64,000 nucleotides of DNA from contig NZ_QMHN01000005.1 of assembly GCF_003313385.1 (NCBI RefSeq), positions 160,743-224,742 on the forward strand, in the 5' to 3' direction. Positions 51,010 to 60,537 of this stretch are shown here, piece after piece. Position 1 is the first letter of the stretch, and every line of letters starts with the position of its first letter. Under the pieces are notes generated by a model. That model had not been told where the DNA came from. It did no database searches and saw nothing but the letters and a program-made list of their open reading frames with translations. A program made the translations under genes and the position numbers. The stretch comes from Pedobacter chitinilyticus. GTDB lineage: Bacteria > Bacteroidota > Bacteroidia > Sphingobacteriales > Sphingobacteriaceae.

Positions 51010-52503
51010 ATGGCTGGCCAATCATTTTGGCAAGCTTTTGGGTCCAATTTTGGCGCTCATAAGCTTGCCCTGGAAGATCTATACCTATTGCAAAGCAGCA
51101 CACCCAATCTTATTACCTATGCTTTGCCTTTTGTAGCGGTGTTTACGGTACTGGAGTTTGTGCTTGGAAAAATATTTAAGCACGAAGATTATACCCATGA
51201 TGAATTGAAAGGATCGCTATGGGTGGGTTTGGGCAACTTGCTCGTAAATCTTTTCCTGAAATCAGGATTGTTTATAGGTGCTGTTTGGCTGTATAACCTT
51301 TTACCTTGGCGCATGGAATTTGGCTGGTGGAGCTTGGTGCCTTGCTTTTTGATTTATGATTTTTGCAGCTATTGGTCGCATCGCATTTCCCATTTTAACC
51401 GCTTCTTTTGGGCGTCGCACGTGGTACACCACTCTGCAGAACATTACAATTTAACGGTAGCTTTTAGACAAAGTTGGGTACAACATGTTAAGGTGGTGTT
51501 TTTTATTCCAGTGGCGCTGTTCGGTTTTCATCCTGTAATTTTTATGGTAGCCAGTCAAATGAGTACGCTTTATCAATTTTGGGTACATACCGAAACTATT
51601 GGCAAGCTTCATCCTTGGATAGAAAAATATTTTGGTACGCCATCTAACCACAGAGTACATCACGGTAGCCAAGAAAAATACATTGATAAAAATTTCGGAG
51701 CCACGTTCATGATCTGGGACCATTTATTTGGAACGTTTCAGTACGAAGAAGAAAAACCCAAATACGGGCTTACGACTCCACTTACGGAAAAGAGTAATCC
51801 TTTCGTGCTTAATTTTCATGAGTACAGGGCCATTGCTGAAGATGTTAGGCAAAGCGATGGCCTAAAGGAAATGCTTTTCTTTTTATTTGCCAGCCCCGCA
51901 AAGGTTTATCGGTATAAAGCGGAACAGCAACCCAAAAGCCATAAGCAATACAAGCTTGCCCGCTTTTTAAAAGGAACTATTTTAGGAATGTTTTTGCTTT
52001 TAGTGGCGCAATTGTTATTGGCCCAGCCTCCCTTGCCCGAACCGAAGTTGAAAAATATGTTGTTCTTTTTACAACGTACACCTGACGCCAACACCGTAGT
52101 TTATCAATTGAATTTAGAAAAAGATGGCCGCTTAAACGAAAAATCTCCTGTAAAAGCTTCGTGGATCAGGTATGAAGAAAATGGAGTGGTTAAGGAACTA
52201 TCAGGTATTGAAAGGAAATTTGCCTACGGCGTAAAATGTAAAGCTTTGGGCAACGAAGCTTATGAAGTCCGTTTGGTTTCCTACAAAAAGCTGCCCATGT
52301 ATTTGTTGAAATCGCCAACCGACCAACAGTATCGTCTCTACATTAAAGAAGAAGGAAAGGACCTGCTTTTAAAACGAGTTTTTGTAAAAGTAGAGGGTGG
52401 AAGTTTTTGGTTCCCCAAAGTGCAGTACATTGATTTATTTACCATTGATAGCGAGAATGGGGCGCAAATTTTGAAACGGATTAATTTGTTAACCAATGGT
52501 TAA
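51010..52503 (+). CDS. Sterol desaturase-family hydroxylase fused to DUF4833
   Basis: A 497-residue two-part protein. Residues 1-290 are an integral-membrane fatty-acid hydroxylase: membrane segments near 30-50 and 75-100 and the di-iron His clusters SHRISH, ASHVVHHSAEH and NHRVHHGSQ. After a further hydrophobic segment (about 318-340, GTILGMFLLLVAQLLLAQ), residues 345-497 form a DUF4833-like domain (NMLFFLQRTPDANTVVYQLN, SWIRYEENGVVKELSGIE). The substrate lipid is unknown. It overlaps the sigma-factor gene by 8 nt, so they are coupled. Confidence 0.85.
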   Translation: MAGQSFWQAFGSNFGAHKLALEDLYLLQSSTPNLITYALPFVAVFTVLEFVLGKIFKHEDYTHDELKGSLWVGLGNLLVNLFLKSGLFIGAVWLYNLLPWRMEFGWWSLVPCFLIYDFCSYWSHRISHFNRFFWASHVVHHSAEHYNLTVAFRQSWVQHVKVVFFIPVALFGFHPVIFMVASQMSTLYQFWVHTETIGKLHPWIEKYFGTPSNHRVHHGSQEKYIDKNFGATFMIWDHLFGTFQYEEEKPKYGLTTPLTEKSNPFVLNFHEYRAIAEDVRQSDGLKEMLFFLFASPAKVYRYKAEQQPKSHKQYKLARFLKGTILGMFLLLVAQLLLAQPPLPEPKLKNMLFFLQRTPDANTVVYQLNLEKDGRLNEKSPVKASWIRYEENGVVKELSGIERKFAYGVKCKALGNEAYEVRLVSYKKLPMYLLKSPTDQQYRLYIKEEGKDLLLKRVFVKVEGGSFWFPKVQYIDLFTIDSENGAQILKRINLLTNG

Positions 52504-53113
52504 TTGTGTAGCTGAAATCAAACCGATATATTTGAACTATCCAAACGTGAATATAGCCGTACAAACATATAACGACGCTGCTTTTGAGCAGCTTTTTAAG
52601 TCTCATTACAAGGCTCTGCACAGTTATGCCAACATGCTCTTAAAAGATCTTGATGCCGCCGAAGAAGTGGTGCAGTCGATGTTTTTAAAGTTATGGGAAA
52701 AAAGGCATTTGCTAGATGTGCAGACATCTATTAAAGCATACTTGTATAAATGTGTGTATAACGATAGTCTTAACCTCATGAAGCATGAGCAGGTTAAAAA
52801 TAAGTACCAAGATTTTAGCCTGCATACCATGAATACCGAACATGAGGCAGCATCTAACAAGGTAGAGCTTTCGGAATTGCAAAGACAATTGCAGCACGCC
52901 TTAAATGCTTTGCCAGAACAGTGTAGAATCATTTTTCAAATGAGCCGTTTTGAGGAATTGAAATATAAGGAGATTGCCGAACGATTAGGTATTTCTATCA
53001 AAACCGTAGAAAATCAAATGGGCAAGGCCCTTAAAATTTTACGCCTCAAGTTAGTTGATTTTTTAGTGCTGGTACTACTGGGACTGGCCAATTATAATGA
53101 TTATTTAAATTAA
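52496..53113 (+). CDS. ECF-type RNA polymerase sigma factor (Bacteroidota sigma-70 family)
   Basis: A 205-residue sigma factor. Region 2 is FEQLFKSHYKALHSYANMLL and DLDAAEEVVQSMFLKLWEKR; region 4 is LPEQCRIIFQMSRFEELKYK then EIAERLGISIKTVENQMGKA. The start overlaps the desaturase stop by 8 nt. FecR follows after 10 nt. Such pairs are normally released by an outer-membrane receptor carrying an STN domain; here the only STN protein is the surface-repeat protein two genes downstream. Its target promoters are not identified. Confidence 0.95.
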   Translation: MVNCVAEIKPIYLNYPNVNIAVQTYNDAAFEQLFKSHYKALHSYANMLLKDLDAAEEVVQSMFLKLWEKRHLLDVQTSIKAYLYKCVYNDSLNLMKHEQVKNKYQDFSLHTMNTEHEAASNKVELSELQRQLQHALNALPEQCRIIFQMSRFEELKYKEIAERLGISIKTVENQMGKALKILRLKLVDFLVLVLLGLANYNDYLN

Positions 53114-53123
53114 GCGAAGCGAT

Positions 53124-54077
53124 ATGAATGATGAGATCTTGATAAAGTTTCTGCTTAAAGAAACCACGTTAGAAGAAACCAAACAGGTACAGGATTGGAT
53201 TGCCGATAGTGCCGAAAATGCAACCTATTACCAACAACTAGAACGGATATGGAGTGAAAGTGCGGACTTAGCTCCTGCCGATACTGTTGATGAAGAAGTA
53301 GCTTGGCAGAAATTTAAGCAACGGGTAGAAGGAAAAGCCGCTTTTCCTGTGGTGAAAAAAATAAGGCCCAATGCCATTTGGCTGCGCATAGCTGCCGTTT
53401 TTGTGTTTTGCTTTGGTGCTTGGCTAGCCTATCAGCAGTTTGGAAATACTTACACCGACGTACAAAGCAATGCACAAGTATTAAATAAAGCTTTGCCAGA
53501 TGGCAGTCAGTTGGTGCTCAATAAAAACACCAATATCAGTTATATTACTGATTTTAAAACCGACAGAAAAGTAGAGCTGATTAGTGGTGAGGTGTTTTTT
53601 GATGTAGCGCATGACCGTGCTCACCCTTTTGTGATTGCTATTAATAAAGTGAAAGTGGAAGTGGTAGGTACTTCTTTCAACATTAAACGGCTACAAAATG
53701 GTGTAGAAGTAATTGTAGAGAGTGGCATTGTAAAGGTAGATAAAGATGGTCAGCAATTAATGCTTACCAAAGGCGAGCGTGCGACGCTGTTGGATCATGA
53801 GGAAAAACTGGAGAAAAAACCTGTGGAGGATGAATTGTACAACTATTATCGCACCCAACTTTTTGTGACCAACAATACGCCTTTGCCTAAGGTAATTAGT
53901 GTACTGAATGAAGCTTATGGTGGCAATATCTCTTTAAGTGAGGGAGCAAAGGCTTTGGGTATTTCTACAACTTTACCTTTTAAATACACTTTGGAAGATA
54001 ACTTGAAGACCATTTGTAGTACCTTGAATCTGAAAATGCAGCGTAACGGCGATGAAATTTTGCTGTCTAAAAAGTAG
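53124..54077 (+). CDS. FecR family anti-sigma protein
   Basis: A 317-residue inner-membrane regulator. The cytoplasmic N-terminal part (about 1-85) should bind the sigma factor. A single membrane segment IWLRIAAVFVFCFGAWLAYQ spans about 88-108. The periplasmic FecR domain (LPDGSQLVLNKNTNISYIT, EVFFDVAHDRAHPFVIAINK, VVGTSFNIK) runs about 115-215, and a DUF4974 domain (TNNTPLPKVISVLNEAYGGN) ends it. It lies 2 nt from the next gene, its likely signalling partner. Confidence 0.95.
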   Translation: MNDEILIKFLLKETTLEETKQVQDWIADSAENATYYQQLERIWSESADLAPADTVDEEVAWQKFKQRVEGKAAFPVVKKIRPNAIWLRIAAVFVFCFGAWLAYQQFGNTYTDVQSNAQVLNKALPDGSQLVLNKNTNISYITDFKTDRKVELISGEVFFDVAHDRAHPFVIAINKVKVEVVGTSFNIKRLQNGVEVIVESGIVKVDKDGQQLMLTKGERATLLDHEEKLEKKPVEDELYNYYRTQLFVTNNTPLPKVISVLNEAYGGNISLSEGAKALGISTTLPFKYTLEDNLKTICSTLNLKMQRNGDEILLSKK

Positions 54078-54079
54078 AA

Positions 54080-55870
54080 ATGAAGAAATCGCTATTTATC
54101 TTATTGCTCTTAATCAGCACTATTTGCATTGCGCAAACCTCTGTGGTCAACTATAACCAAAGCAACCTTGCAAAAAGGGTGACCATGGATATTAAAGCCG
54201 AGAAAATTGGTCTGGTACTACAAAAAATAGGTAAAGCAGGAGGCTTTTATTTTACATATAACGGGGCACTATTCGCTCGGGATAGCATTGTGAATATCAA
54301 TGTGCGCAACAAGCCCGTCCGCGAAATATTAGATGAACTTTTTAACGGAACGGTTGACTACAAAGAAAATGAGGAGTATATCATTTTACGTTATGCCGTT
54401 AACCATTTTTCTATCGAAGCAGAAAGTATTGTAACGGCCGAAAATCTTTACAGTATTACGGGTAGAGTGGTAGATATTCAAACAGGTAAAAGGGTAAAAA
54501 ACGCCAGTGTGTATGAGAAGCGCTTGCTCCAATCGGCTTTAACTGATGAGGAAGGCTTTTTTAGCTTAAAATTTAAGGGCGAACATAGTGGCATTGTGCT
54601 TACAGCAAGTAAGGAAACCTATCGGGATACCTCGATTATTTTTCTTTCAAGTATTGATATCAAACCCGAGGGCTACGATGATCCCGATAAAGAAAAGGGC
54701 ACTTTCATGTCTAATATGTTGGATAATTTTAAGATTGGACGTTGGTTAACCTCTTCAAAGCAACGTATTCAAAATATGAATATCCCCAACTTTTTGACCA
54801 ACATGCCCTTACAGGCTTCTTTAACGCCAGGTTTAAGCTCACGGGGAAGCATGAGTGGGAGCGTGGTGAATAAATTCTCCCTCAATTTGGTAGGTGGATA
54901 TACCGCGGGAGTTGATGGGTTAGAAATGGCAGGGGTGTTCAACCTCAATAAAGCTGATGTAAGATATGTGCAGGTCGCTGGCGTATTAAATATGGTGGGC
55001 GGTAGTACCGAAGGGGTACAAATGGCAGGGGTATTTAATGTGGTGGGCAAAGATGCGAATGGTGCCCAGTTATCGGCGGTTTATAATCATGTGAAAGGTA
55101 ATGTTAATGGCATACAAATGTCTACCATTAACTATGTAAATGGCTTTACAGAAGGTCTGCAGCTTTCGGCAGTTTCCAATACGGTAAATGGCAACTTGCG
55201 TGGTTTCCAAATGACGGGAATATTAAATGCAGTGCGAAAAGAAAGCAACGGGATGCAAATTTCGGCAGTAGGAAACGTAGCGCTTAAAGATATGAGAGGC
55301 GTACAGTTTTCGGGGCTATTTAATTACGCCAAACATAATAAAGGTCTTCAATTGGGTTTAATTAATCTCGCTGATACCTCTACAGGCGTGAGCTTAGGGT
55401 TAATCAATATTGTAAAGCATGGGTATCATAAATTGAGTGTCTCCTCTAATGATTTAATTAATGCCAATGTTTCATTCAAAAGTGGAAATGCAAATTTGTA
55501 TACCATATTTATGTTGGGCAAAAATTTTGTCGACAATGAAAACATCGAAACCTTTGGCTTAGGACTTGGTCACGATTTTTTTGCTGGAAGAAGATTTTCT
55601 CTTTCAACTGAGCTTACGGCGCAACAACTGCATCTAGGGCGATGGGATTATGCCAACATCCTTAATAAGTTTCATCTCAATTTTCAGCTACGCCTGTTTA
55701 AGGGCTTTAGTGTTTATGGCGGTCCCGTATTCAATTATTATGTTACCGAAGCTCCCAATGATTACGTAGTCGCAAGTGGTTACAAAAGCCAAATAGCCCC
55801 ATCAAACAGTAAAAAAATCAACGGAAACAAGGCTTGGTTAGGCTGGTCTGCGGGATTTACGCTCTTTTAG
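54080..55870 (+). CDS. STN + carboxypeptidase-like + LA_2272-type surface repeat protein
   Basis: A 596-residue exported protein with signal peptide MKKSLFILLLLISTICIAQ. An STN domain at about 45-107 (FYFTYNGALFARDSIVNINV, REILDELFNGTVDYKENE) is the periplasmic signalling module seen on FecA/SusC-type receptors. A carboxypeptidase-regulatory-like domain follows (about 124-190, SITGRVVDIQTGKRVKNASV). Then come about 11 short repeats (GVQMAGVFNVVGKDANGAQL) at about 274-445 and a C-terminal beta domain similar to that of the 49171 protein. There is no TonB plug or barrel. It probably reports a surface event to FecR. Confidence 0.85.
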   Translation: MKKSLFILLLLISTICIAQTSVVNYNQSNLAKRVTMDIKAEKIGLVLQKIGKAGGFYFTYNGALFARDSIVNINVRNKPVREILDELFNGTVDYKENEEYIILRYAVNHFSIEAESIVTAENLYSITGRVVDIQTGKRVKNASVYEKRLLQSALTDEEGFFSLKFKGEHSGIVLTASKETYRDTSIIFLSSIDIKPEGYDDPDKEKGTFMSNMLDNFKIGRWLTSSKQRIQNMNIPNFLTNMPLQASLTPGLSSRGSMSGSVVNKFSLNLVGGYTAGVDGLEMAGVFNLNKADVRYVQVAGVLNMVGGSTEGVQMAGVFNVVGKDANGAQLSAVYNHVKGNVNGIQMSTINYVNGFTEGLQLSAVSNTVNGNLRGFQMTGILNAVRKESNGMQISAVGNVALKDMRGVQFSGLFNYAKHNKGLQLGLINLADTSTGVSLGLINIVKHGYHKLSVSSNDLINANVSFKSGNANLYTIFMLGKNFVDNENIETFGLGLGHDFFAGRRFSLSTELTAQQLHLGRWDYANILNKFHLNFQLRLFKGFSVYGGPVFNYYVTEAPNDYVVASGYKSQIAPSNSKKINGNKAWLGWSAGFTLF

Positions 55871-56198
55871 AGAGCGGTAACTACTTGATTATGTGTATTT
55901 TTTTTCTCTTTTTGGGAACAATTAAAACTTAAAGTTGTTAAATAGAGAAAAATATTCTACATTGTTATGCATTTGAGTTTAGAAAATAAATTTTAACTGC
56001 CGTCAACGCTCATTAGAAATTTATTAACGCAACCTCTCTCATATTTTTTTAAGCACAAATGCCGCAAGAATTTTTAAATAATTGCATTTGCATTTAGTGG
56101 GTTTATTTTTTTGATAAGCCTGTATTTTTTGTGCTGTTACGCTCGTTTCTTATGCTTACTTCTGATCGCTAAATGCAAGTGCCATAAATGAAAATGTT
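55871..56198. other. AT-rich gap before the giant T9SS genes
   Basis: 328 nt without coding potential. TTGCATTTAG (56088-56097) and CTAAATGCAA (56169-56178) form a perfect 10-bp inverted repeat with a 71-nt loop ending 20 nt before the next start. There is no clear terminator after the STN gene. Confidence 0.5.
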
Positions 56199-59100
56199 AT
56201 GGCCGCTTCTCTACTTTCATTGCGTAGGATTTTTATCCTGTGCTTTATGTTATTTGTGCTAAAATCTAGTGCGCAGAATATTAATAATTATGTATTTTCA
56301 GCTACTAGCGGAACTTATTCTTCCATCTCTGGCGGTACAGAGCCTGGAGGTGTAGGCGCTACCATTTCTAACGATGAAAACACCTATCAAAATTTGCCCA
56401 TTGGGTTTGATTTTTGGTATATGGGTCAGCGTTATGATAGGTTTTGCGCAAGTTCGAATGGTTGGATATCTCTTGGTAGTGCGGTTAGTGGGGCTATGCC
56501 TGTTAATAATCTAAATACTGGTGGAAATAGGCCAATTATTGCGCCTCTTTGGGATGATCTCGCAGTTTTTCCGGGTATTTTAAGTCTTCTTCTTCCTGGC
56601 AAAATTAGTTATGTTACTACTGGGACAGCAGGGAGTATGGTTTTAACGGTGCAGTGGTATTCTATGCGTTGGGATAAAAATTCTTCCAATTTGCTTAATC
56701 TAACTTCGGTAATTACTTTTCAGGCAAAAATATATGAGAATGGGAATATCCAATTTGCTTATACCCCAGAAGGAGGAGCAATAGATAATGGATCGGCTTC
56801 AATAGGAATCACGGGTGTTGGTACAGGTGTTTATCGTTCGCTGAATGGTGTGGGTACCTCACCAACTGCTCGTAATGACCTAGAAACAGCGAACATCGCT
56901 ACTAAGCCTGCCAATGGTCAAACTTATACCTTTGATCCAACAGAACTTGCTACTGCTCCTACGGCTTTAACGTTCTCCAATGTTGGTGCAACTGGAATGA
57001 CCTTAAATTGGAATTATGCTTCGAGTAGCGAGATAGGCTTTGCTATTTATCGGTCGAGTGGATCAGGTTACACTTATATAGGTCGAACGGGTACAGGAGT
57101 TACTACTTTTAACGATACGGGCCTAACTAATGGCGTCAATTATACTTATATCGTGTATGTCATTCGGGAAAACTTGGGCGCATCGGTTACTGGAAGCCAG
57201 ATGGCTAGTTGCCAAGGTTTTTCTCTGGCTAATATCCCATTGGGAAATATCGTGGCAAGTTATAAGCTTGATGGAAATGCCAATGATTTTTTTGTGACCA
57301 ATAACGGGACTTTGCAAGGGACGCCAACGGCAACCACCAATCGGTTTAATATCGCTAATTCAGCTTATCAGTTCAATGGTTCCACACAATACGTTTCTAC
57401 AGCTAATTCTTTTGTGAATCCTACTGTGTTTACAGTTTCTATTTGGTTTAAAACCACCACGGCTGGCGGAAAACTAATCGGTTTTGGAAGCAGTCAAACA
57501 AGTTTCAGCACCAATGCCGATCGGCATATTTACATGGCCAACGATGGACGGATCTTCTTCGGGGTGAAGCCTGGAGGGGTTTTTAAAACGATCAATTCTA
57601 CGGCTACCTATGCGGATGGTAACTGGCACATGGCTACTGGTGTATTGTCGGCTGGCGGAATGGTGCTCTATATAGATGGTGTTTCTGTAGCACAGGATGT
57701 CACCACGGTTGCTGCCGAAAATACTACGGGGTATTGGCGCTTAGCTTATGACAACATCGATTCATGGGCAAGTACGCCAACTAATAGATATTTTACAGGA
57801 AATTTGGATGATGCCTATATCTACAGCCGAGCATTAAGCGCAGCGGAAGTGACGCAACTTTACAATGCGACAGAAGGTGCAGGTAATACTGGTCCAGTTT
57901 GCGCTCAAACGACTTTAACTTTAACGGCTAATGCTATTGATGGTGCAACTTACTCATGGACGGGGCCTAATGGCTATACTTCTTCTTCGCAAAATGCGAC
58001 CTTGACCTATTCTGATGCAGCCAAAGGAGTTTATACGGTTACTGTAAGCAGGAATGGTTGTGTAGCCACAGCCTCTACCATAGTGGTTTCTACAGGTGAG
58101 GGCCAGTGGACAGGAAACGCGGGCAATAATTGGGCAACTGCTAACAGCTGGTGTAATGGTATTGTGCCTACCGCTGTTGTAAACGCTACCATTCCTACAG
58201 GGAGATCTACTTATCCTACGGTGAGCTCTGATCAATCTATCAATAATTTAACGATCGCTACGGGGGCTTCAGTTACGGTCACCAATTCACTTTCTGTAGC
58301 GGGCACAGTTTCTAATAGCGGTACATTAACTGCAAGTAGTGGACGGATGGTTTTTAATGGAACTACGGCCCAAACCATTGCCGCTAATCTTTTTGCCAGT
58401 AACTTAATTAAAGATTTGACCATTAACAATGCTGCTGGAGTTACCTTAAATGGAGCCTTACGTTTAACGGGTCTATTAACGGCCAGCGCTGGAGCATTTA
58501 ATGCTAACGGTTATCTTACTTTGGCTTCCAGTGCTGCTTCTACCGCACAAGTTGGTGCAGTGGCATCAGAAGCATCTATCATTGGACAGGTAAAGGTAGA
58601 GCGTTATTTGCAAGGGGGCAATGTCAATCCGTATCGCACCTATCGGATGCTTTCTTCGCCAGTGTATGATAATACGACTACATTCATCAATACAGATACG
58701 GAAGGGAACAGAACCGCGAAATTTTCCCAATTAATAGATAATATGATCATTTCTGGAACATCGGCAGCTGCTGGTGGTTTTGATGTGAGCCACAGTAATC
58801 AAGCTGGAGCATGGACCTATAGTACTGGTTTTGTTGAAATCCCTAATATTAATACTGCAGTAAATGCAGGAAAGGGCATGTACGTTTTCTTTAGAGGGGA
58901 CAGAAGTAATTTTTCAGGAAAAACAACCGCTCCTTTTGTAAACCCCGAAAACACCGTTGTGGATTTTAACGGGGTACTTAACCAACAAAACATAACGGTA
59001 ACTTTGAGTTCTGGATACAACTTTATCGGCAATCCTTACGCCTCTACTATTGATTGGGATTCTTCAAATTGGGGTAGCGACAAGGTAAATGTGACTAATG

Positions 59101-60323
59101 CCATTTGGATATGGAAACCAGCTTCAAGGGGTTATGCCACCTATATCAATGGGGTGGGAGCTTCGGATGGAAGTCGTTATATCTCTTCTGGACAATCATT
59201 TTTTGTAAGAACCACCGCGGCAGGTTCCATCAAGTTTAAGGAAAGTATCAAAGCATCTACTCAACAGCCTCCTGTTTTGTTGATGAGTACGGAAAAGAGA
59301 AATGATGAGCTGTCGATGATGGTAACGGAGCAGATAGCTGAAACGCCTCAAAGTTTGGTGAGAATAAAGATGACACCTTTAGCTTCTTACGGAGAAGATG
59401 AGACCGTGGTGGTTTTTAACGAAGCTAGCAGTGCTGCCTATAACAACCAAGAGGATGCCTTGCATTTTGACGGTGAAGTGGTTAATATTTCTACATTGGC
59501 TGGAGCTAGTAAATTGGCGATCAATTTTATGCCGCCAATGCCTCAGGCTGTAGAAATTGCAATGAATGTTTCTGCTGGTACCACGGGTAGTTATTTGATG
59601 CGATTTAATTTAGATGAGTACTATCAGCAACATAGCTTAGTCCTAAAAGATAATTTTCTTAACCAGAATATCCCAATTACGCCAGGTTTGGTTTACAATT
59701 TCAATATTGATAGGGCAAATACGCAAACATTTGGCGCTGGAAGATTTAGTGTGTTGGTGGAACCACCAGTCACATTGCCTGTGGGTATGACAAATTTTGT
59801 GGCAAAAAAGCAAAATGAAGGTGTCGCCATCACATGGACAACCTCTTACGAAGTGAATAACAAATCGTTTGAGCTTTACAGGGCTTCTAATGATGGAACT
59901 TACGTGCTAATCGCCTCTATTTTACCTAAAGGACCAGGAAATTATCTTTATATGGATGATGTGCCATTGCCTGGTGATAACTATTATAAATTGGTGCAAA
60001 TAGATCTAGATGGGCTAACAACAGAAACTGGGCCTGTGGTGGTTAACTTTAAAGTAGGTCAACAAAATACAGTGCTGCTATATCCAAACCCTGCGGCAGA
60101 TAAATTTACGATTAAAGTAGATGGGCTTTTGAACGATAGGTTTAAGTTGAGTTTGTATGATCTTACGGGGAAAATTATACGTGAATATGTGCTTTCCAAA
60201 ATAGAGTTAACAAGCGGTTACGACGTAAATATTTTAGACTTAAATTCAAGATTTTTCTTTACTAAAGTCGAGGACTTTAACACGGGGAAAGTATTGGCTG
60301 TGCATAAAGTAGTGAAAAAATAG
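56199..60323 (+). CDS. Giant multidomain T9SS substrate with LamG domain
   Basis: 1374 residues. Signal peptide (RRIFILCFMLFVLKSSAQ) and an N-terminal beta domain with LPIGFDFWYMGQRYDRFCAS lead into a fibronectin-III-like domain (about 250-340) and a LamG/concanavalin domain (about 349-557, VASYKLDGNANDFFVTNNGT). An Ig-like SprB-type repeat (about 567-632), a W-rich module (GQWTGNAGNNWATANSW) and a long shared region beginning VERYLQGG (about 800) follow. The T9SS tail starts at YPNPAADKF (about 1295). It is probably a cell-surface or secreted adhesin binding carbohydrate. Paralogous with the next gene. Confidence 0.85.
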   Translation: MAASLLSLRRIFILCFMLFVLKSSAQNINNYVFSATSGTYSSISGGTEPGGVGATISNDENTYQNLPIGFDFWYMGQRYDRFCASSNGWISLGSAVSGAMPVNNLNTGGNRPIIAPLWDDLAVFPGILSLLLPGKISYVTTGTAGSMVLTVQWYSMRWDKNSSNLLNLTSVITFQAKIYENGNIQFAYTPEGGAIDNGSASIGITGVGTGVYRSLNGVGTSPTARNDLETANIATKPANGQTYTFDPTELATAPTALTFSNVGATGMTLNWNYASSSEIGFAIYRSSGSGYTYIGRTGTGVTTFNDTGLTNGVNYTYIVYVIRENLGASVTGSQMASCQGFSLANIPLGNIVASYKLDGNANDFFVTNNGTLQGTPTATTNRFNIANSAYQFNGSTQYVSTANSFVNPTVFTVSIWFKTTTAGGKLIGFGSSQTSFSTNADRHIYMANDGRIFFGVKPGGVFKTINSTATYADGNWHMATGVLSAGGMVLYIDGVSVAQDVTTVAAENTTGYWRLAYDNIDSWASTPTNRYFTGNLDDAYIYSRALSAAEVTQLYNATEGAGNTGPVCAQTTLTLTANAIDGATYSWTGPNGYTSSSQNATLTYSDAAKGVYTVTVSRNGCVATASTIVVSTGEGQWTGNAGNNWATANSWCNGIVPTAVVNATIPTGRSTYPTVSSDQSINNLTIATGASVTVTNSLSVAGTVSNSGTLTASSGRMVFNGTTAQTIAANLFASNLIKDLTINNAAGVTLNGALRLTGLLTASAGAFNANGYLTLASSAASTAQVGAVASEASIIGQVKVERYLQGGNVNPYRTYRMLSSPVYDNTTTFINTDTEGNRTAKFSQLIDNMIISGTSAAAGGFDVSHSNQAGAWTYSTGFVEIPNINTAVNAGKGMYVFFRGDRSNFSGKTTAPFVNPENTVVDFNGVLNQQNITVTLSSGYNFIGNPYASTIDWDSSNWGSDKVNVTNAIWIWKPASRGYATYINGVGASDGSRYISSGQSFFVRTTAAGSIKFKESIKASTQQPPVLLMSTEKRNDELSMMVTEQIAETPQSLVRIKMTPLASYGEDETVVVFNEASSAAYNNQEDALHFDGEVVNISTLAGASKLAINFMPPMPQAVEIAMNVSAGTTGSYLMRFNLDEYYQQHSLVLKDNFLNQNIPITPGLVYNFNIDRANTQTFGAGRFSVLVEPPVTLPVGMTNFVAKKQNEGVAITWTTSYEVNNKSFELYRASNDGTYVLIASILPKGPGNYLYMDDVPLPGDNYYKLVQIDLDGLTTETGPVVVNFKVGQQNTVLLYPNPAADKFTIKVDGLLNDRFKLSLYDLTGKIIREYVLSKIELTSGYDVNILDLNSRFFFTKVEDFNTGKVLAVHKVVKK

Positions 60324-60439
60324 AAATAAGTCTTTAAGTGTATATATAGCATGTTTTAACTGTCGAATAAATTGAGAGTAGTGATATATAAAGTGGGTAA
60401 TTTTTTTCACTTTATGGGGAATGTTTTCCAGTAGAAAAA

Positions 60440-60460
60440 GGTGTGATTACACCGTTTTGT
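60440..60460 (+). terminator. Possible terminator between the two giant genes
   Basis: GGTGT-GATT-ACACC followed by GTTTTGTTG. The stem is short and the T-run imperfect. It lies 117 nt after the first gene's stop and suggests that the two giant genes may be transcribed separately. Confidence 0.4.
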
Positions 60461-60537
60461 TGTAGCAATATTGCTTTTGGAAATAGCTAGAATAGATTTA
60501 TAGGTTGTGGCGTGTGTTTTGACTTTTCATTGTCATA

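Noticed and set aside
49171..55870. Polysaccharide utilisation locus
   Set aside because: A sigma/FecR pair is present, but there are no SusC or SusD homologs and no glycoside hydrolases.
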